A DNA stretch of 64,000 bases, taken from Actinoplanes octamycinicus (lineage in GTDB: Bacteria; Actinomycetota; Actinomycetes; Mycobacteriales; Micromonosporaceae). The first letter of the stretch is position 1. Each line of letters starts with the position of its first letter. The stretch covers positions 2,957,501 to 3,021,500 of the forward strand of contig NZ_JACHNB010000001.1 in the NCBI RefSeq assembly GCF_014205225.1, given 5' to 3'. Below, in pieces: positions 47,284 through 55,350 of this stretch. Below the pieces are notes generated by a model. It saw only the letters and a program-made list of their open reading frames with translations. It ran no database searches and was not told where the DNA came from. The position numbers and the translations under genes are program-made.

Positions 47284-47943
47284 CTAGACGCGTGCATCGG
47301 TTCTACCGGAAAGAGCGTGCCGGATGCCGGCCGCCACGTCCGCCGCGATGTGCGTCGGCCGGTACGCCGGCTCCGCCCACTCTCGCCCCGCCGAGATCCA
47401 CACCGTCGGCAGTCCGAGGGCGTGCGCCCCGCCCACGTCGGCCGGCGCCGAGTCCCCGATCATCCAGGCGGCCGACAGCTGCCGCCCGGCCACCGCCGCG
47501 GCGGCGTGGAAGATCTCCGGGGCCGGCTTCTTGTGCCCGACCGCCTCGGAGATCACCCATCCGTCGACCAGCCGGTCCAGCCCACAGGTGTGGATCTTCT
47601 TGGTCTGCTGGCCGACCCGGCCGTTGGTGACGATCACCCGGGTCCAGCCGGCCGCGCCGGCCTCGTCCAGGGCGAGCCGGGTGTCCTCGGTGAGCCGCAC
47701 CCGGTCCGCGGCCCCGTTGTCCAGAAAGGACCAGACGTCCTCCGGGGACACCACGCCCGGGTACCGCCCGGCCAGCGCGGCGGCCACCTTCGCCCGGGGC
47801 CGGTAGCCGCTGGCGTCGGTGGCCATCAGCCAGCCGAGGTCGGCGGCCGGTAGCCGGTGAGCGGTGAGAAACCCCCGCGCCGCGTCGCGGAACGCGGCGT
47901 CCCGGTCGATCAGCGTGTTGTCGAGGTCCAGCAGGAGCAGCAT
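47284..47943 (-). CDS. HAD family hydrolase
   Basis: 219 residues from ATG 47943 (MLLLLDLDNTLIDRD); ATG 47964 adds seven residues. The HAD motifs are DLDNTL (nucleophile and acid Asp), VIVTNG, the Lys of KKPAPEIF and IGDSAPADVGGA. A phosphatase of the beta-phosphoglucomutase/Gph-like group is likely; substrate unknown. The start is only 36 bp from the divergent MOSC gene, and an 11-bp direct repeat covers that gap. Confidence 0.88.
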   Translation of the reverse strand: MLLLLDLDNTLIDRDAAFRDAARGFLTAHRLPAADLGWLMATDASGYRPRAKVAAALAGRYPGVVSPEDVWSFLDNGAADRVRLTEDTRLALDEAGAAGWTRVIVTNGRVGQQTKKIHTCGLDRLVDGWVISEAVGHKKPAPEIFHAAAAVAGRQLSAAWMIGDSAPADVGGAHALGLPTVWISAGREWAEPAYRPTHIAADVAAGIRHALSGRTDARV

Positions 47944-47979
47944 GACATCGATCGTTTCAGGCATGACATCGTGGGACGC

Positions 47980-48798
47980 ATGCGGATCGCTGAGCTGCAC
48001 ACCCACCCGGTCAAGGGCTGCCATCGCCTCGATCACGACGCTGTCGTGGTCGAGCCCTGGGGCCTGGCCGGCGACCGCCGCTGGATGATGATCGACCCGG
48101 ACGGCGTCGGCATCACCCAGCGGGACACCGCGGTGCTCACCCAGCTCACCGTCCACCCGCGCCCCGGCGGTCTCCGGCTCACCGCGGCCGGCCGGCCCGA
48201 CCTGGACGTGGACGAGCCGGCCCACGGGCCGAAGGTGGGTGTGCACGTCTTCCGCAACAAACCCGAGGTCCCGGCCCGGCTCAGCGAGGCCGGCAGCGCG
48301 TGGTGCCGGGAGTTCCTCGGCCGGGACGCCCGGCTGGTCTGGCAGGCCGACCCGACCGGCCGGACGATCGAGGAACTGGCGCTGCCCGGCGACCGGGTCA
48401 GCCTGGCCGACGGCTACCCGGTGCTGCTGGCCAACGCCGCCTCCCTGGACGCGGTCAACGACTGGCTGGCGGAGACCGGCGACGAGCCCGTCCCGATCCA
48501 CCGCTTCCGGCCGAACCTGGTGGTCGAGGGCGCGCCGGCCTGGGCCGAGGACGGCTGGCTGGGCCGGCGGCTGCGGATCGGCGAGATGGTCTTCCGGGTG
48601 GCGAAGCACTGCGCGCGCTGCCGGGTCACCACGATCGACCAGGAGACCGGGGAGGCCGGGCGGCAGCCGCTGCACGTGCTCGGCCGGCACCGGCGGATCG
48701 ACGGCGGGCTGATGTTCGCGGTGAACCTGATCCCGGACCTGGCGGCCGGGGACACCGGAGTGTTGCGGCTCGGCGACACGGTGACACCGCTGGAGTGA
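47980..48798 (+). CDS. MOSC domain protein with N-terminal beta barrel
   Basis: 272 residues from ATG 47980. The N-terminal MOSC_N barrel (ELHTHPVKGCHRL, EPWGLAGDRRWMMID) is followed by the MOSC domain (RFRPNLVVEG, Cys pair in AKHCARCRVTTID). These proteins are mitochondrial amidoxime-reducing-component-like and bind the molybdenum cofactor through a conserved Cys, reducing N-hydroxylated compounds. The start is chosen at the first residue of the barrel. Confidence 0.9.
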   Translation: MRIAELHTHPVKGCHRLDHDAVVVEPWGLAGDRRWMMIDPDGVGITQRDTAVLTQLTVHPRPGGLRLTAAGRPDLDVDEPAHGPKVGVHVFRNKPEVPARLSEAGSAWCREFLGRDARLVWQADPTGRTIEELALPGDRVSLADGYPVLLANAASLDAVNDWLAETGDEPVPIHRFRPNLVVEGAPAWAEDGWLGRRLRIGEMVFRVAKHCARCRVTTIDQETGEAGRQPLHVLGRHRRIDGGLMFAVNLIPDLAAGDTGVLRLGDTVTPLE

Positions 48799-48883
48799 CG
48801 AGGCACTCATTAGCGGTACACCTGCCTTAGGAGTGTCTTAGAAGATTTGCCCGCGGCGTCCGGCCGAAGCAGTATCGCTGAGC

Positions 48884-49822
48884 GTGAGTGCTCATCGACG
48901 CCCGTTCCCGACCCGATGGCTCGCCGCCGGCGGCGCCGCGGCTCTCGCCGGTCTCATCGGCGTGGCGCTGCTGCTGCAGACCGGCGGGTCGGCCTGCGCC
49001 GCGCCGCCGAGCACCAGCGTCAAGACCGGCAAGGCCACCTTCTACGACCTGGGCGGCACGTCCGGCAACTGCTCGTTCGAGGTGCCGGCCGACGACCTCT
49101 ACGTGGCGCTCGGCCCGGAGCAGTACGCCGAGGGCGCGTCCTGCGGCGCCTACCTGGACGTGACCGGCCCCAAGGGCAAGGTCCGGGTCAAGGTCTTCGA
49201 CTCCTGCCCGGAGTGCCCGGCCGGCCACCTGGACCTGAGCCGCACCGCGTTCAAGAAGATCGGCGCCGAGGTCGACGGGATCATCCCGATCAAGTACAAG
49301 CTGGTCACCAACCCGTCGACGCCCGGGCCGATCACCGTCCGGATCAAGGAAGGCGCCTCCCGCTTCTGGTTCGCCGCCCGGATCGACAACCACGGCAACC
49401 TGCTCTCCTCGGTCCAGGTGGCCGGCCCCGGCGGCAGTTTCCAGCGGGCCGACCGCACCGACTACAACTACTGGCTGATCGACGGGGGCGCCGGCGCCGG
49501 CCCGTACAAAATCAAGATCACTGACGTCTACGGCAACAGCACCACGGTCGCCGGCATCGACATGGACCCGGGCGCGGTCCAGAAGACGTCGCAGACGTTC
49601 GCCGGCGGCTCCACCAAGGTCGTCGAGAAGGCCACCCCCACCAAGACGTCGCCCACCCCCGCCGCGAAGAAGTCGTCCCCCGCCACCCCGTCCACGTCCG
49701 CCTCCGCGCCCCCGTCCCCGGCGTCCTCGGTGGCCCCGCTGCCCGCGTCGGCCGCCCCGGCCCCGAGCACCACCGAGGACGCCCTGGTAGCCCTGGCCGC
49801 CGGCGAAACCACCTGCGACTGA
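48884..49822 (+). CDS. Secreted expansin-like protein
   Basis: 312 residues. Signal peptide (WLAAGGAAALAGLIGVALLL, cleavage near SACAA). The RlpA-like double-psi beta-barrel has KATFYDLGGTSGNCSFE, CGAYLDVTG and DSCPECPAGHLDLS, with the conserved catalytic-type Asp and paired Cys. A second beta-sandwich domain (CBM63-like; FWFAARIDNHGNLLSSVQV, YNYWLID) completes the bacterial expansin fold that loosens cellulose or peptidoglycan. The last 75 residues are a Ser/Thr/Pro/Ala linker. Confidence 0.88.
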   Translation: MSAHRRPFPTRWLAAGGAAALAGLIGVALLLQTGGSACAAPPSTSVKTGKATFYDLGGTSGNCSFEVPADDLYVALGPEQYAEGASCGAYLDVTGPKGKVRVKVFDSCPECPAGHLDLSRTAFKKIGAEVDGIIPIKYKLVTNPSTPGPITVRIKEGASRFWFAARIDNHGNLLSSVQVAGPGGSFQRADRTDYNYWLIDGGAGAGPYKIKITDVYGNSTTVAGIDMDPGAVQKTSQTFAGGSTKVVEKATPTKTSPTPAAKKSSPATPSTSASAPPSPASSVAPLPASAAPAPSTTEDALVALAAGETTCD

Positions 49823-49918
49823 CCCCGTCCCCTACCCGTCCCCGTCCCGCCCTCGTCCCCGTCCTGATCTCGACCGGCCGCACCCATCCCCGGACCGCGC
49901 GGCTTTCCCCGGTCCCCC

Positions 49919-49958
49919 AGAAGGCAGCCCCGCCACCGCACCGGCGGGGCTGCCTTCT
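49919..49958 (+). terminator. 16-bp stem terminator of the expansin gene
   Basis: AGAAGGCAGCCCCGCC and its exact complement with an 8-nt loop, 97 bp after the stop. There is no T-run, but the stem is very stable. Confidence 0.8.
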
Positions 49959-50010
49959 GCCCTCGCGCGCCGCCCGGATCGCCCACGTCGAGCGATCCAC
50001 CCGAAGACCA

Positions 50011-50158
50011 AAGATCAAGAGCTTGCTGACTCGGGTCCGCGCTGATCACTGATCGTCGCTCCCGCCAGGGACCCTTCCGGGCCGGGCTGGCCGCTACGCG
50101 TCCAGAACGCCCGGCCCTCCAGGGCGACGCCCGCGGGTGGCCAGGACCGCCAACCCCG
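50011..50158. repeat. Left arm of 148-bp inverted repeats around tRNA-Leu
   Basis: Matches the reverse complement of 50885-51032 with about ten differences by eye, starting AAGATCAAGAGCTTGCTGAC. Its inner end merges with the 53-bp tandem units. Confidence 0.9.
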
Positions 50159-50350
50159 GAACCCCGGCCCTCCATGACGACGCCCGCGGGTGGCCAGGAC
50201 CGCCGACCCCGGAACCCCGGCCCTCCCGGGCGACGCCCGCGGGTGGCCACGACCGCCAACCCCGGAACCCCGGCCCTCCATGACGACGCCCGCGGGTGGC
50301 CAGGACCGCCGGCCCCAGAACCCCAGCCCTCCCGGGCGACGCGCGGTTGG
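50108..50350. repeat. 53-bp tandem repeat array, about 4.5 units
   Basis: GACGCCCGCGGGTGGCC recurs at 50126, 50179, 50232 and 50285, with a degenerate fifth at 50338, always 53 bp apart. One more partial unit is present, inverted, in the right arm near 50900. Confidence 0.93.
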
Positions 50351-50553
50351 CGGCCACGCGTCAGAACCCGAGATCGAACCCGGGCACCGTTGCCAGCCTT
50401 GTGCACAACCTGTGGAAAACCCGCCCGAGCCAGCCGGTCATCAGCACATTGTTCCGTGTGAATGCTCGGTGGGATGCGCTGCGCCGCAGGACTGCGCGGA
50501 TCCGCTGCCGTCGCCGGCTCGCGGCGATCGGGCCAGTGTCCGGCCGGTCGCCG

Positions 50554-50622
50554 GCGAGATCCGCCGGAGTACGCGGGCGAGATCCGCCGGAATACGCGGA
50601 CGAGATCCGCCGGAACAGTTGT
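50554..50622. repeat. 23-bp direct repeat, 3 units, abutting the tRNA 3' end
   Basis: GAGATCCGCCGGA recurs within 23-bp units starting at 50554, 50577 and 50600. The last unit ends at the 3' boundary of the tRNA-Leu gene. Confidence 0.85.
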
Positions 50623-50705
50623 GCGGGAGAAGGGACTCGAACCCTCACGCCCTCTCGGGCACGGGCACCTAAAACCCGCGCGGCTGCCAATTTCGCCACT
50701 CCCGC
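50622..50705 (-). tRNA. tRNA-Leu (anticodon UAG)
   Basis: The minus strand folds as a class II tRNA: acceptor GCGGGAG pairs with CTCCCGC, D-arm sequence GTGGCGAAATTGGCAG, anticodon arm CGGGT-TTTAGGT-GCCCG giving UAG, a long variable arm (TGCCCGAGAGGGCG) and T-arm GAGGGTTCGAGTCCCTT. CCA is not encoded. 84 nt. It would read CUA codons, which are very rare in this genome. Confidence 0.93.
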
Positions 50706-50884
50706 CCGTTTCGCCCATCAAGAGCACAAGCGTTGGGTGGAGTCTAAACGGTCGCCGCTGTTCATGGCTCCTCGGTTCCACCTGTCAGGTAGCCACCATG
50801 AGCCGGGGGACTGGGAGGTGCGTCGCGGTCCGGGGCTGCGGTCGGCGTCGCGTGAGTGGCCGGTGGCGGGACGACGACGGGGTT

Positions 50885-51032
50885 GGGGTTGGCGATCGTG
50901 GCCACCCGCGGGCGTCGCCCTGGAGGGGCGGGCGTTCTGGCCGCGCCAGCGGCCTGCCCGGCCCGGAAGGGTCCCTGGCGGGAGCGACGATCAGTGATCA
51001 GCGCGGATCCGAGTCAGCAAGCTCTTGATCTT
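50885..51032. repeat. Right arm of 148-bp inverted repeats around tRNA-Leu
   Basis: Inverted copy of 50011-50158. Between it and bcp (51225) there are 190 bp with no recognised feature. Confidence 0.9.
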
Positions 51033-51224
51033 GAGATCGGCCGGGGAAGCGCGCGGCACGGGTGGGCCGGAGGGCGTGCACGGCGGCCGCCTTGCGGGTT
51101 GGTACCGCATGACGGCCGCCGTGAGTCCGGGCACCCCGCGCCGGGTGGGTTGTCCCTCTGATCGGCGGGCGAAGGCCGGACTTGCGGACTTTCCCGGATT
51201 TCGGACGCTTCCCGGCGGGAACGA

Positions 51225-51701
51225 TCAGTCCAGGCCGAGGTCGCGGCGCAGCTTGGCGACGTGGCCGGTGGCCTTGACGTTGTAGAGGGCGCGCTCGATC
51301 GCCCCGGTCTCGTCGATGACGAAGGTGGAGCGGATCACGCCGGTGACCGTCTTGCCGTAGAGCTGCTTCTCGCCGAACGCGCCGTAGGCGGTCAGCACAC
51401 TCTTGTCCGGGTCGCTGACCAGCGGGAAGGTGATCGCGTCGCGCTCCCGGAACGTGGCCAGTTTCGCCGGTTTGTCGGGCGAGATGCCGACCACCTCGTA
51501 GCCCGCCGCCTGCAGCGAGGCGAGCGAGTCGCGGAAGTCACAGGCCTGCTTGGTGCAGCCGGGCGTCATCGCGGCCGGGTACGCGTAGAGCACGACCTTG
51601 CGCCCGCGCAGGTCCTTGAGCGAGAGGCTCTCGCCGGTGTCGGTGGTGAGGGTGAAGTCGGGCGCGGCGTCGCCGGCGCTGAGACGCACGTTGTCAGTCA
51701 T
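51225..51701 (-). CDS. bcp: Thioredoxin-dependent peroxiredoxin (Bcp/PrxQ)
   Basis: 158 residues. APDFTLTTDTGESLSLKDL, then YPAAMTPGCTKQACDFRD with the peroxidatic Cys and a second Cys five residues later (PrxQ type), and VRSTFVIDE-like VIRSTFVIDETGAIE. It reduces peroxides with thioredoxin. TATCGT is 7 nt before the ATG (leaderless). The usual YFYPKD is YAYPAAM here, within family variation. Confidence 0.93.
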   Translation of the reverse strand: MTDNVRLSAGDAAPDFTLTTDTGESLSLKDLRGRKVVLYAYPAAMTPGCTKQACDFRDSLASLQAAGYEVVGISPDKPAKLATFRERDAITFPLVSDPDKSVLTAYGAFGEKQLYGKTVTGVIRSTFVIDETGAIERALYNVKATGHVAKLRRDLGLD

Positions 51702-51722
51702 GGGACCGACGATAGTGCCGGG

Positions 51723-52151
51723 TCAGGCGGACGCCCGGCGGCCGCTCCAGAGTCGCTCGGCGGCGGTCAGGTCGCGCGGCCACTCCTCGCCCCGCCGGCG
51801 CAGGGTGTGCTCGGTGATCTCGTAGTCGCCGACCAGCCGGCGGAACTCGGCGAGCACGTCGGCCTCGCGGAACGGCTTGCAGGAGAAGACGTTCACGAAG
51901 ATCTCGCGCAGGTGCGGGTAGGTGTGGATGGCGGCGTGCGACTCGGCCAGGATCACCACGGCGGACTTGCCGGCTTTCTCCGGCGGGCCGCCCTCGGTGG
52001 CCACCATCGGGCCGGCGATCACGGTCATCCCGATCCGGGCGACCAGGTCCCGCATGAAGGTGGTCAGCGCGTGGTCGTCGTCGAGCGCGGTGGTGTCGGC
52101 GATGCCGGACAACCGGAGGGTCAGCTCATCGCCGTAGTGGTCATTCTCCAT
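51723..52151 (-). CDS. speD: S-adenosylmethionine decarboxylase-like proenzyme
   Basis: 142 residues from ATG 52151 with GGGAGG 4 nt upstream. AESHAAIHTYPHL aligns with the autocleavage motif of prokaryotic AdoMet decarboxylases, where the chain breaks before Ser and creates the pyruvoyl group, and VFSCKPF supplies the conserved Cys. The enzyme makes the aminopropyl donor for spermidine. Sequence is looser than in core SpeD, so another pyruvoyl role is possible. Confidence 0.8.
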   Translation of the reverse strand: MENDHYGDELTLRLSGIADTTALDDDHALTTFMRDLVARIGMTVIAGPMVATEGGPPEKAGKSAVVILAESHAAIHTYPHLREIFVNVFSCKPFREADVLAEFRRLVGDYEITEHTLRRRGEEWPRDLTAAERLWSGRRASA

Positions 52152-52404
52152 GACGCCTCCCGAAGCTGTGAAAATTACGTTACCGGCCTTTGCCGAAGCC
52201 CGATGTGCCAACGTTTTAGCTGGTAGAGGTCATGTGGCGAATCCGTTTCGGCGGATCGCGGAAACGCGGTTTTCCGCATTCGGGACACCGTGGACGGTGC
52301 GTTATCCGGTGTTCCACTGCGGACAATTCACGGGGGTCTGGCGGGCCGCGGCGGATCTTCAGTACGCTCCCCGGGCAGACGCGTCGAGAGCGGAGATCAG
52401 GGTC

Positions 52405-52776
52405 ATGACCGAGCCCACGGGCGGTACCACGGCGAACGGCAGCACCACCGTCTCCAGCGAGGTGGTGGAGAAGATCGCCGCCGCGGCGGCGCGCGCCGTC
52501 CCCGGTGTCGCGGATCTGGGTGGCGACGTCGCCCGGTTCTTCAACAGCGTGCTCGACAAGGTCGGCCTGGACACCGTCGGCGACGCCACCCGCGGCGTGT
52601 CGGCCCAGGTCAAGGACGGCACGGTGACCGTCAACATCGTGGTCGTGCTGGCCGCCGGCACGGTGGTCGCCGAGGTGACCGGCGCGGTGCAGACCACGGT
52701 GACCGAGGCGGTGCAGAGCTACGGCCTGCGGGTCATCGCGGTCAACGTCAACGTGGACGACATCGCGATCGGCTAG
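52405..52776 (+). CDS. Asp23/Gls24 family envelope stress protein
   Basis: 123 residues from ATG 52405 (GGAGATCAGGGTC upstream). VSSEVVEKIAAAAARAVPGV, VKDGTVTVNIVVVLAAG and VIAVNVNVDDIAIG cover the Asp23 domain. Family members coat the membrane and are linked to envelope stress. The stop shares a CTAG with the stop of the convergent response regulator. Confidence 0.9.
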   Translation: MTEPTGGTTANGSTTVSSEVVEKIAAAAARAVPGVADLGGDVARFFNSVLDKVGLDTVGDATRGVSAQVKDGTVTVNIVVVLAAGTVVAEVTGAVQTTVTEAVQSYGLRVIAVNVNVDDIAIG

Positions 52777-53417
52777 ACCAGCCGCCGCTCGTGGGCGTAA
52801 ACGACGATCTGCACCCGGTCGCGCAGCTCCAGCTTGCCGAGCAGTCGCCCGACGTGCGCCTTCACGGTCGCCTCGGAGACGTGCAGGCCGGCGGCGATCT
52901 CCCCGTTCGACCGGCCCCGGCCGACCAGGACGAGGACCTCGCGTTCCCGCTCGGTGAGCCGGTCCAGCCGGTCGTCCGGCCGCTGCCCGGGGGCCGGCAG
53001 GTGCGGCAGGAACCGGTCCAGCAGCCGCCGGGTGACCGCGGGCGCGACCACCGCGTGCCCGCCGGCCACCGCGTGGATCGCGCTGACCAGGTCGGCCGGT
53101 GGCACGTCCTTGAGCAGGAAGCCGCTGGCTCCGGCACGGAGCGCGGCATAGACGTACTCGTCCAGGTCGAAGGTGGTCAACACCAGGATGCGCGCCGGGC
53201 TTCCGGCCGCGACGATGGTCCGGGTCGCCTCGATCCCATCGAGGACCGGCATCCGTACGTCCATCAGCACCACGTCCGGCGTGAGCGCCCGGGTCATCCG
53301 GACCGCCTGCGCCCCGTCGCCCGCCTCGCCGACCACGGTGATGTCCGGCTGCGCCTCCAGCACCAGCCGCAGGCCCAGGGAGAGCAGCGGCTGGTCGTCG
53401 GCGAGCAGCACTCTCAT
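52773..53417 (-). CDS. NarL/LuxR-family response regulator
   Basis: 214 residues. Receiver domain with DDQPLLSLGL, phospho-acceptor Asp in VVLMDVRMPVLDG, Thr in LTTFD and Lys in LLKDVPP. The LuxR-type helix-turn-helix is LTEREREVLVLVGRGRSNGE. The start overlaps the kinase stop. It likely controls the ABC exporter genes at the head of this operon. Confidence 0.95.
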   Translation of the reverse strand: MRVLLADDQPLLSLGLRLVLEAQPDITVVGEAGDGAQAVRMTRALTPDVVLMDVRMPVLDGIEATRTIVAAGSPARILVLTTFDLDEYVYAALRAGASGFLLKDVPPADLVSAIHAVAGGHAVVAPAVTRRLLDRFLPHLPAPGQRPDDRLDRLTEREREVLVLVGRGRSNGEIAAGLHVSEATVKAHVGRLLGKLELRDRVQIVVYAHERRLV

Positions 53418-54574
53418 CCGGTCACCGCCGGGAACCGCAGCGACGCGTGCACCCGCCAGCCGGCGCCCGGCCGGGGTCCGGACTCGACCCGGCCGTCGTA
53501 GGGCAGGGCCCGTTCCCGCATCCCGGCCAGCCCGTGACCCTCGTCCGCGCTGGCCCGCCCGGCGCCGTCGTCCAGCACCGTGATCTCGGCGCCCGCCGGG
53601 TGGTAGCGCACCACCACCTCGGCGCTGGCCGTGGGCCCGGCGTGCTTGAGCGTGTTGGTCAGGGCCTCCTGCAGGATCCGGTAGACGGCCAGGCCGGCGC
53701 CGGCTCCCCAGTCCCCGGGCGTGCCGTCCCGGGTGAGCCGGACCCGGACGCCGGCGGCCCGGACCCGCTCGACGAGCTCGTCGATGTCGGTCAGGCCGGG
53801 CTGCGGGGCCCGGTCCGGCGTCAGCAGGCCGACCATCCCGCGCATCTCGGCCAGCGCCTGCCGGCCGGTGGCCGAGGCCCGGCCCATCACCTCGGCCGGG
53901 CGGCCCGCCGAGATCGCCGCGGCCCCGTCGGACAACGCGATCATCACGGCGATGTGGTGGGCGACCACGTCGTGCATCTCGCGGGCGATCCGGGCGCGTT
54001 CCTCGGCGACCGCGAGCCGGGCCCGCTGGTCCCGTTCCACCTCCAGGCGGCGGGCGCGGTCCTCGAGCCCGGCCAGGTAGGCCGCCCGGGTCCGCTGGCT
54101 GTCCCCGAGCACCACGGTCGCCACCACCAGCGCGCCCACCACGGCCACCGCGGTCCAGTTCACCGGCCCGCCGAGCACCGGGACGGCGGTGACGGCCACG
54201 GCCGGCAGGGCCACCCGGTAGGACCGGTACCGGGCCAGCGCGTGCAGCGCGATCAGCTGGTACAGCAGCGCGGCCGGGGACTGGGCGCCGACCGCTTGCG
54301 AGACCCAGAGCAGCACGGTGACGGCGGCGAACACGACGAGCGGGGACCGGCGCCGCCAGATCAGCGGGATCGCCTGCGCCCCCACCATGATCCAGTCGAC
54401 GGGCCCGGTCGGGCCGACGGTGGCGCCGGTCCGGCCGGTCAGGATGACGCCGCAGGCCAGGGCGGCCAGCGCGGCGATCCCGGCGTCCCCCTTACGCGGG
54501 CTCATCGGCCCATGTGGACCGGTCACGGGTCCCGGCTCCACACCGCTCACGGGTCCCGGCTCCACACCACTCAC
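53414..54574 (-). CDS. Sensor histidine kinase (HisKA_3/NarX-like)
   Basis: 386 residues from GTG 54574, which overlaps the permease stop as GTGA with GAGG 7 nt upstream. Four to five membrane helices are followed by the dimerisation box RIAREMHDVVAHHIAVM (phospho-His) and a HATPase with ILQEALTNTLKHAG and VLDDGAG, GHGLAGMRERA. The first codons lie in a 24-bp repeat, so further in-frame GTGs at 54550 and 54526 each have their own GGAG; ATG 54505 is a fourth option. Partner of the following regulator. Confidence 0.92.
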   Translation of the reverse strand: MSGVEPGPVSGVEPGPVTGPHGPMSPRKGDAGIAALAALACGVILTGRTGATVGPTGPVDWIMVGAQAIPLIWRRRSPLVVFAAVTVLLWVSQAVGAQSPAALLYQLIALHALARYRSYRVALPAVAVTAVPVLGGPVNWTAVAVVGALVVATVVLGDSQRTRAAYLAGLEDRARRLEVERDQRARLAVAEERARIAREMHDVVAHHIAVMIALSDGAAAISAGRPAEVMGRASATGRQALAEMRGMVGLLTPDRAPQPGLTDIDELVERVRAAGVRVRLTRDGTPGDWGAGAGLAVYRILQEALTNTLKHAGPTASAEVVVRYHPAGAEITVLDDGAGRASADEGHGLAGMRERALPYDGRVESGPRPGAGWRVHASLRFPAVTG

Positions 54575-54597
54575 GGGTCCCGCCTCGACACCACGAG
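54526..54597. repeat. 24-bp tandem repeat across the permease-kinase junction
   Basis: Three units of 24 bp (TCACGGGTCCCGGCTCCACACC on the plus strand). Read on the minus strand each carries GGAG, an 8-nt spacer and GTGA. It encodes the 8-residue unit SGVEPGPV in the kinase N-terminus. Confidence 0.9.
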
Positions 54598-55350
54598 GCC
54601 GCCGGCCGCCAGGACCAGGGCGATCCATCCCGCGGTGACCAGGGCGGCCGGGCCGGGGTCCAGCATGGTGAACGGGTTGCCGTCGGAGCGGACCGCGTAC
54701 AGCGCCTGGGCCGCCGCGACCGGGACGTACTTGACGACGTGGTCCCGCACCGACTCCGGCAGCGCCCCGCTGAGCAGGGCCGGCACGACCAGCACGACCA
54801 GCACGTAGGTGGTGATCGCGGTGGCCGTGTGCCGCAGCAGGGCGCCCAGCCCGAGCCCGATCAGCGCCAGCGCCACCGGTGCGGCCGCCGCGCCGGCGAT
54901 CGCCCGCAGCACCTCCGGATCGCCGGGGCCGAGCCGGGCCGCCGCCGGCGCGAACGACTGGCTCACCACCAGCGAGGCCACACAGGTCACGAGCATGACC
55001 GGGATCGACAGGGCGGCCAGCGCGACCGCCTTCGCCCAGAGCACCGGATGGCGGCGCGGCACCGCGGCGAAGGTCGCCCGGATCAGCCCGCTGCCGTACT
55101 CGCCGGTCACCGCCAGGATCCCGAACGCGCCCAGGACCAGCGAGAACACGTCGATCCCGAGAAATGCCCGGCCGATGATCTCGGCGGGGGTGTTGGACGC
55201 GCCGGGCAGCCGGTTCGCGTTCCAGCCGATCACTCCGGCCAGCCCCACGGTGAGCACCGCGACCAGCGCGAACATCGCCCAGGTCGAGCGGAGCGCGCGG
55301 AACTTGCCGCACTCGGCGTGCAGTACCCGGGGGAACGTCACGCGGATCAT
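54571..55350 (-). CDS. ABC transporter permease (ABC-2 type)
   Basis: 259 residues with six hydrophobic segments; start ATG 55350 overlaps the ATPase stop (ATGA). LHAECGKFRALRSTWAMF, GEYGSGLIRATFAAVPRR and FSLVLGAFGILAVTGE are typical of the two-gene exporter permeases that work with BcrA-like ATPases. Often confers resistance to peptide antibiotics or lantibiotics; substrate not certain. Confidence 0.9.
   Translation of the reverse strand: MIRVTFPRVLHAECGKFRALRSTWAMFALVAVLTVGLAGVIGWNANRLPGASNTPAEIIGRAFLGIDVFSLVLGAFGILAVTGEYGSGLIRATFAAVPRRHPVLWAKAVALAALSIPVMLVTCVASLVVSQSFAPAAARLGPGDPEVLRAIAGAAAAPVALALIGLGLGALLRHTATAITTYVLVVLVVPALLSGALPESVRDHVVKYVPVAAAQALYAVRSDGNPFTMLDPGPAALVTAGWIALVLAAGGLVVSRRDP

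Noticed and set aside
48808..48845. IdeR/DtxR-like iron box before the expansin gene
   Set aside because: TTAGGAGTGTCTTAG matches only half of the consensus and the gene has no iron link.
50360..50395. A second tRNA T-arm-like sequence near 50370
   Set aside because: The stem and loop do not fit a T-arm (8-nt loop) and no acceptor or anticodon arm could be found around it.
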